From Candidatus Aminicenantota bacterium (GTDB lineage: Bacteria; Acidobacteriota; B3-B38; Guanabaribacteriales; B3-B38), in NCBI GenBank assembly GCA_029880275.1, contig JAOUOQ010000080.1, positions 1 to 7,995 of the forward strand: a stretch of DNA of 7,995 nt. Reading direction: 5' to 3'. Shown here one piece after another: positions 5,849 through 7,995 of the stretch. Under the pieces are notes generated by a model. That model was not told where the DNA came from and searched no databases. It saw only the letters and a program-made list of their open reading frames with translations. The position numbers were made by a program, and so were the translations under genes. The first letter of the stretch is position 1. Each line of letters begins with the position of its first letter.

Positions 5849-6610
5849 GTGCGGAGATTTTTTTTAGCACTCATAATGTTGATGGTGAGCTTCGGTCTGC
5901 ATACCTCCTGCTCTCAGCAGGATGAAAGGGAAAGGTTGAGAAGAGAGACCGAAGAGAAGGAATATTCCATTCTTAGAAACAACATGGTAGAAAAGCAGAT
6001 TATAGGCAGGGGTATCCAGGACCTCAGGGTGATAAAGGCGATGCGGAAAGTCCCCCGGCATCTGTTTGTCCCGGAAAGTGATCGGAAGTCCGCTTACAGC
6101 GACCGCCCCTTAACCATTGGCTATGGTCAATTTATATCGCGTCCCTATATCATAGCTTTGATGACAGAGGCTCTGGAGCTGGAAGGGGGCGAAAAGGTGC
6201 TGGAGATAGGGACCGGCTCCGGCTATCAATCGGCAATTATGGCAGAGATTGTCGGGGAAGTGTACTCCATTGAAATCATCAACGAATTAGCCAATCAGGC
6301 TAAGCAAAGGCTTGATCAACTCGGCCATGAAAATATTCATATTAAGGTAGCTGATGGATACCACGGATGGAAGGAATTTGCTCTGTTTGATGACATCCTG
6401 GTGACCGCCGCTCCTGACCATATTCCTCTGCCTCTTCTTGAACAGCTAAAGGTTGGGGGGCAGATGATTATTCCTGTGGGTGAGCTTTTTCAGGAGTTAA
6501 TCCTCCTGACCAAAACATCTGAGGATTACCAGGAGCAGCGAATCATACCGGTTAAGTTCGAACCTATGACGGGGGAGGCAGAGAAGAAGAGCGAAGTGCC
6601 CCCTGATTAA
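5849..6610 (+). CDS. pcm: Protein-L-isoaspartate O-methyltransferase with N-terminal export signal
   Basis: PCMT uses S-adenosylmethionine to methylate L-isoaspartyl residues in aged proteins, starting their repair. The domain begins near residue 46 (MVEKQIIGRGIQDLRVIKAMRKVPRHLFVP) and shows ISRPYIIALMTEAL (96-109), the SAM-binding VLEIGTGSGYQSA (117-129), IE at 141-142 and VTAAPDHIP (185-193); all are typical of PCMT. The extra N-terminus has a basic start (MRRFF), a hydrophobic run (LALIMLMVSFGL) and HTSC with Cys21, resembling a lipoprotein signal, though His sits where the lipobox prefers Leu. A charged helix (about 23-45) links it to the domain. GTG 5849 follows AGGGTAGGA; the internal ATG at 5984 has no ribosome site. 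At 253 residues it is longer than the usual 210-220. The enzyme call is secure; an envelope location is inferred from the signal. glyS follows closely. Confidence 0.88.
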   Translation: MRRFFLALIMLMVSFGLHTSCSQQDERERLRRETEEKEYSILRNNMVEKQIIGRGIQDLRVIKAMRKVPRHLFVPESDRKSAYSDRPLTIGYGQFISRPYIIALMTEALELEGGEKVLEIGTGSGYQSAIMAEIVGEVYSIEIINELANQAKQRLDQLGHENIHIKVADGYHGWKEFALFDDILVTAAPDHIPLPLLEQLKVGGQMIIPVGELFQELILLTKTSEDYQEQRIIPVKFEPMTGEAEKKSEVPPD

Positions 6611-6620
6611 CAGAGTTGCA

Positions 6621-6638
6621 AAGATGATTTTTCATCTT
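6621..6638 (+). repeat. Perfect 7-bp hairpin between pcm and glyS
   Basis: AAGATGA (6621-6627), a TTTT loop (6628-6631) and TCATCTT (6632-6638) form an uninterrupted stem. It is AT-rich and is followed by CTATTAG rather than a T-run, so termination is unlikely. It lies in the 57-bp gap between the two genes and might be a message-processing or stability element. Confidence 0.45.
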
Positions 6639-6667
6639 CTATTAGTGCTGTGGAGAAGGTGGTGCCC

Positions 6668-7984
6668 ATGAAGAAAGAAAAAGAGCTTTCACCTGAAGAT
6701 AAAATGGGGGAACTGGTCTCCCTTTGCAAGCGCCGGGGATTTGTATTCCAGAGCAGCGAGATCTATGGAGGATTGGCCGGCTTCTGGGATTACGGACCCC
6801 AGGGGGTGATACTGAAAAAGAAAATAAGCGACCATTGGTGGGAGAGTTTGGTCTATCGCCGCGATGATGTCGTGGGGCTGGATAGTTCTATAATAGCACA
6901 TCCGCGGGTATGGGAAGCTTCGGGGCATGTGGAGTGCTTCCACGACCTGATGGTCGATTGTAAGGAGTGCAAAAAGCGCTTTCGCACAGACCAGATCAGT
7001 GGTGATAAATGCCCCGAATGCGGCGGCGAGTTGACCCCTCCACGGCAATTCAACCTGATGTTTCAAACGCATATAGGACCCTCCTCCGATACCCAATCGC
7101 TGAGCTACCTGAGACCGGAGACAGCGCAGTCCATCTTCACCAATTTCAAGAACATCCTTGCCAGCTCCCGGCAGAAGCTTCCCTTCGGAGTTGCCCAGAT
7201 AGGGAAGGCTTTCCGCAATGAGGTTACTCCACGGAATTTCATCTTTCGCTCCCGGGAATTTGACCAGATGGAGATGGAATATTTCATCAATGCCCAGGAA
7301 AGCAAAAAGTGGTTCGATTACTGGGTTCAGGAGAGGTTCAACTGGTACATCGAGCTGGGAATAAAGAAGGAGATGCTGAGGCTGCGTCCCCATTCCAAGG
7401 ATGAATTAGCCCACTACGCCAGAGAGTGCGTAGATGTTGAATACAACTTCCCCTTCGGCTGGCAGGAGCTGGAGGGGATTGCCGACCGAGGGGATTTCGA
7501 CCTCAAGCAGCACATAAATTGCTCCAAGAAGGACCTCAGTTATTACGATGATGAGACCAAAGAGAGGTTCATCCCCGCGGTCATTGAAACCTCAGCCGGG
7601 GTGGACAGAACATTTCTCACGGTTCTGGTCGATGCCTTTCATGTGGAGGAGCTGGAGAACGGGGAGGTGCGAAACCTCCTCAGTTTGAATCCTAAGTTAG
7701 CCCCTGTTGAGGTGGCGGTGTTTCCTCTGGTCAAGAAGCTCAGGGAGCCGACCATCAAACTCGAGCGAGAGCTCAAGAAGGTGTTCAAGACATTCTACGA
7801 TGAGAAGGGAGCTATCGGTCGCCTCTACCGGCGTCAGGATGAGATAGGAACCCCTTTTTGTGTTACCTTTGACTTCCAGTCTCTGGAGGATAATGCGGTT
7901 ACTGTCAGGGACCGGGATACCATGCTTCAGGACCGGGTAACCGTAGATAAACTGAAAGATTACCTCGGGGAACGCCTGAAATAA
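6668..7984 (+). CDS. glyS: Glycyl-tRNA synthetase, single-chain alpha2 type
   Basis: A class II aminoacyl-tRNA synthetase that charges tRNA-Gly with glycine in the cytoplasm. It is the archaeal/eukaryotic-like homodimer form also found in many bacteria, not the GlyQ/GlyS heterotetramer. Visible parts: RRGFVFQSSEIYGGLAGFWD at 22-41; a zinc-ribbon insertion with C98-x2-C101 and C115-x2-C118; YLRPETAQ (147-154); motif 2 with FRNE (182-185) continuing to FIFRSREFDQMEMEYF; GWQELEGIADRGDFDL (264-279); motif 3 GVDRTFLTVLVDAF (311-324); and the anticodon-binding domain from about 343 (KLAPVEVAVFPLV) through YRRQDEIGTPFCVTFDF. ATG 6668 is preferred over GTG 6650 because GGAGAAGG (6652-6659) lies 8 nt before it; this gives 438 residues, slightly short but complete. 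It probably shares a transcript with pcm, and its stop overlaps the ATG of a following gene. Confidence 0.95.
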   Translation: MKKEKELSPEDKMGELVSLCKRRGFVFQSSEIYGGLAGFWDYGPQGVILKKKISDHWWESLVYRRDDVVGLDSSIIAHPRVWEASGHVECFHDLMVDCKECKKRFRTDQISGDKCPECGGELTPPRQFNLMFQTHIGPSSDTQSLSYLRPETAQSIFTNFKNILASSRQKLPFGVAQIGKAFRNEVTPRNFIFRSREFDQMEMEYFINAQESKKWFDYWVQERFNWYIELGIKKEMLRLRPHSKDELAHYARECVDVEYNFPFGWQELEGIADRGDFDLKQHINCSKKDLSYYDDETKERFIPAVIETSAGVDRTFLTVLVDAFHVEELENGEVRNLLSLNPKLAPVEVAVFPLVKKLREPTIKLERELKKVFKTFYDEKGAIGRLYRRQDEIGTPFCVTFDFQSLEDNAVTVRDRDTMLQDRVTVDKLKDYLGERLK

Positions 7985-7995
7985 TGGAATATTTC
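7984..7995 (+). CDS. Start of a following gene, cut by the window end
   Basis: The glyS stop TAA (7982-7984) overlaps an ATG at 7984-7986 as TAATG, the same junction as between the glycosylase and the permease. Only four codons (MEYF) are visible. GGGG at 7967-7970 is a weak, distant ribosome site, so translational coupling would be needed. No product can be named from four residues. Confidence 0.35.

Noticed and set aside
5984..6610. A cytosolic pcm product starting at the internal ATG
   Set aside because: No ribosome site precedes 5984, whereas GTG 5849 has AGGGTAGGA at good spacing and the extension has sensible signal-peptide composition.
6689..7393. A 234-residue open frame on the minus strand opposite glyS
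   Set aside because: It is fully covered by a clear glycyl-tRNA synthetase on the plus strand and resembles no family I know; it is best seen as a shadow.

Overview
The window reads as ordinary bacterial chromosome of mixed housekeeping content, roughly balanced in GC, with Shine-Dalgarno-led genes, sigma70-like promoter motifs, and GTG or ATG starts. FtsE/FtsX and a lipoprotein-like signal peptide point to a bacterium; I cannot place it in a phylum. An uncultured anaerobe or thermophile-like lineage is only a guess, resting on the single-chain (alpha2-type) glycyl-tRNA synthetase, the COG2231-type glycosylase and a possible HpnG-like phosphorylase. No mobile element, tRNA, rRNA or CRISPR array was seen.

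Left part, plus strand (2-3827): the 3' end of a nucleoside phosphorylase-family gene, a 174-bp (183 bp to the preferred start) promoter-like gap, a GT-B family 4 glycosyltransferase, a HhH-GPD DNA glycosylase related to endonuclease III and MagIII, and a DASS/SLC13 anion permease. The last three are tightly packed: 44 bp between glycosyltransferase and glycosylase, and a one-base TAATG overlap with a strong ribosome site between glycosylase and permease. They probably share a transcript although their functions differ (surface sugar chemistry, DNA base repair, anion uptake).

Middle, minus strand (3835-5435): ftsE and ftsX, the ATPase and permease of the cell-division ABC complex that controls peptidoglycan hydrolases. 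ftsX converges on the permease with only 7 bp between the stop codons. A perfect 11-bp inverted repeat inside the end of ftsX may serve as a shared transcription-end signal.

Right part, plus strand (5849-7995): after a 413-bp divergent intergenic region comes a protein-L-isoaspartate O-methyltransferase with an N-terminal export signal, then glycyl-tRNA synthetase, whose stop codon overlaps a start codon (TAATG) of a gene cut by the window edge. The intergenic region is the least explained part. It holds candidate promoters on both strands, a set of mutually exclusive inverted repeats (5623-5740), a perfect extended -10 (TGTTATAAT) and a long bulged hairpin that fills most of the inferred methyltransferase leader.

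I see no clearly new multi-gene system. The points most worth a second look are the structured intergenic DNA before the methyltransferase, the exported methyltransferase itself, and the glycosylase with an incomplete iron-sulfur cysteine set.
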